From positions 74,598-138,597 of the forward strand of contig NZ_HG417096.1 in NCBI RefSeq assembly GCF_000455445.1: a stretch of DNA of 64,000 bases. Reading direction: 5' to 3'. Origin of the DNA: Hoylesella timonensis 4401737 = DSM 22865 = JCM 15640. GTDB lineage: Bacteria; Bacteroidota; Bacteroidia; Bacteroidales; Bacteroidaceae. Both the position numbers and the translations under genes were made by a program. The notes beneath the pieces are model-generated. The model was not told the DNA's origin. It did no database searches and saw only the letters and a program-made list of their open reading frames with translations. Of the stretch, positions 63,820-64,000 are shown in pieces. Numbering within the stretch: position 1 is the stretch's first letter; every line of letters begins with the position of its first letter.

Positions 63820-64000
63820 CTAAAATGTCCACTTGGTAGCTAAGGTTGGAATCGCATAGAACTTATTGTTTTGTCCTTTGGCATTCCAAACAAAATTGTT
63901 GCTTAGCTCAACCTCTCCACCAATACTTAGGTTGATATCGTTCCAACCTTTTAAGGTGTTTAGGTTCAGCCACAATTGGGGTTCGGACAGGAAGATGAAC
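63820..64000 (-). CDS. DUF5020-family outer-membrane protein, C-terminal part
   Basis: The minus-strand frame is open to the right edge and ends in YAIPTLATKWTF, a C-terminal strand with a terminal Phe. The 59 residues present (LSEPQLWLNLNTLKGWNDI, then NLSIGGEVELSNNFVW) fit the Tsx-like barrel family DUF5020. The start lies outside the window. Confidence 0.7.
   Translation of the reverse strand, partial: FIFLSEPQLWLNLNTLKGWNDINLSIGGEVELSNNFVWNAKGQNNKFYAIPTLATKWTF

Overview
The window looks like one continuous stretch of chromosome from a member of the Bacteroidales, most likely Prevotellaceae. This rests on many promoters of the Bacteroidetes type (TTTG, about 20 nt, then TAnnTTTG), on families typical of the phylum (GIN-domain lipoprotein, DUF5020, BtuG-like propeller, OmpA with a central coiled coil, an HMA-AraC regulator beside copper genes), and on very few Shine-Dalgarno sequences. 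No rRNA, tRNA, CRISPR array, intact insertion sequence or prophage was recognised.

Region by region. 0-5.3 kb: end of a Nif3-like gene, a zinc-ribbon coiled-coil protein, a candidate structured RNA, a DjlA-like co-chaperone, a sialidase, an orphan nuclease-like domain and holA. 5.3-13.5 kb: an AT-rich gap, an XRE regulator, pyrK-pyrD, a small lipoprotein, a membrane protein/winged-helix regulator pair behind a promoter with a putative operator, an M48 lipoprotein protease and an NfeD-SPFH pair. 14-17.5 kb: a catalytically altered WecB homologue, a short-chain dehydrogenase and a MATE exporter. 17.9-21.1 kb: a copper module (HMA-AraC regulator, CopZ, CopA without a nucleotide-binding domain) interrupted by a 195-bp palindromic element. 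22.7-26.4 kb: an aromatic amino-acid operon (aminotransferase, DAHP synthase/chorismate mutase, prephenate dehydrogenase) preceded by a 27-residue leader peptide rich in Phe and Tyr codons and an attenuator. 26.4-32.2 kb: EamA transporter, endonuclease-family protein, ffh, folD, OmpA-type porin. 32.3-40.4 kb: acyl-ACP thioesterase, a cobalamin riboswitch with a BtuB-like receptor and a BtuG-like lipoprotein, a GH20 hexosaminidase and a GIN-domain lipoprotein. 40.5-43.8 kb: a tightly packed four-gene cassette (nucleotidyltransferase, ATP-grasp-like, CDP-alcohol phosphatidyltransferase-like, HAD-like) with unusual catalytic residues. 43.9-64 kb: recJ-recQ, two peptidases, a patatin, type II pantothenate kinase, a Nudix hydrolase, a YtxH/holin-like envelope trio, a SPOR lipoprotein, ruvX-def-TPR-thrS, a B3/4-domain protein, a divergent LigA-like ligase and the end of a DUF5020 gene.

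The sialidase, hexosaminidase and B12-capture genes suit a mucosal or gut commensal that forages host glycans and scavenges corrinoids. The regulatory DNA stands out most: a nearly textbook Phe/Tyr attenuator, a 66-bp dispersed element placed right after the -10-like box of at least three promoters, and a 33-bp inverted repeat that fills the gap between aroF and tyrA. Several enzymes (WecB-like, LigA-like, CopA, CDP-alcohol transferase, HAD) lack residues or domains that define their families and are candidates for new biochemistry.
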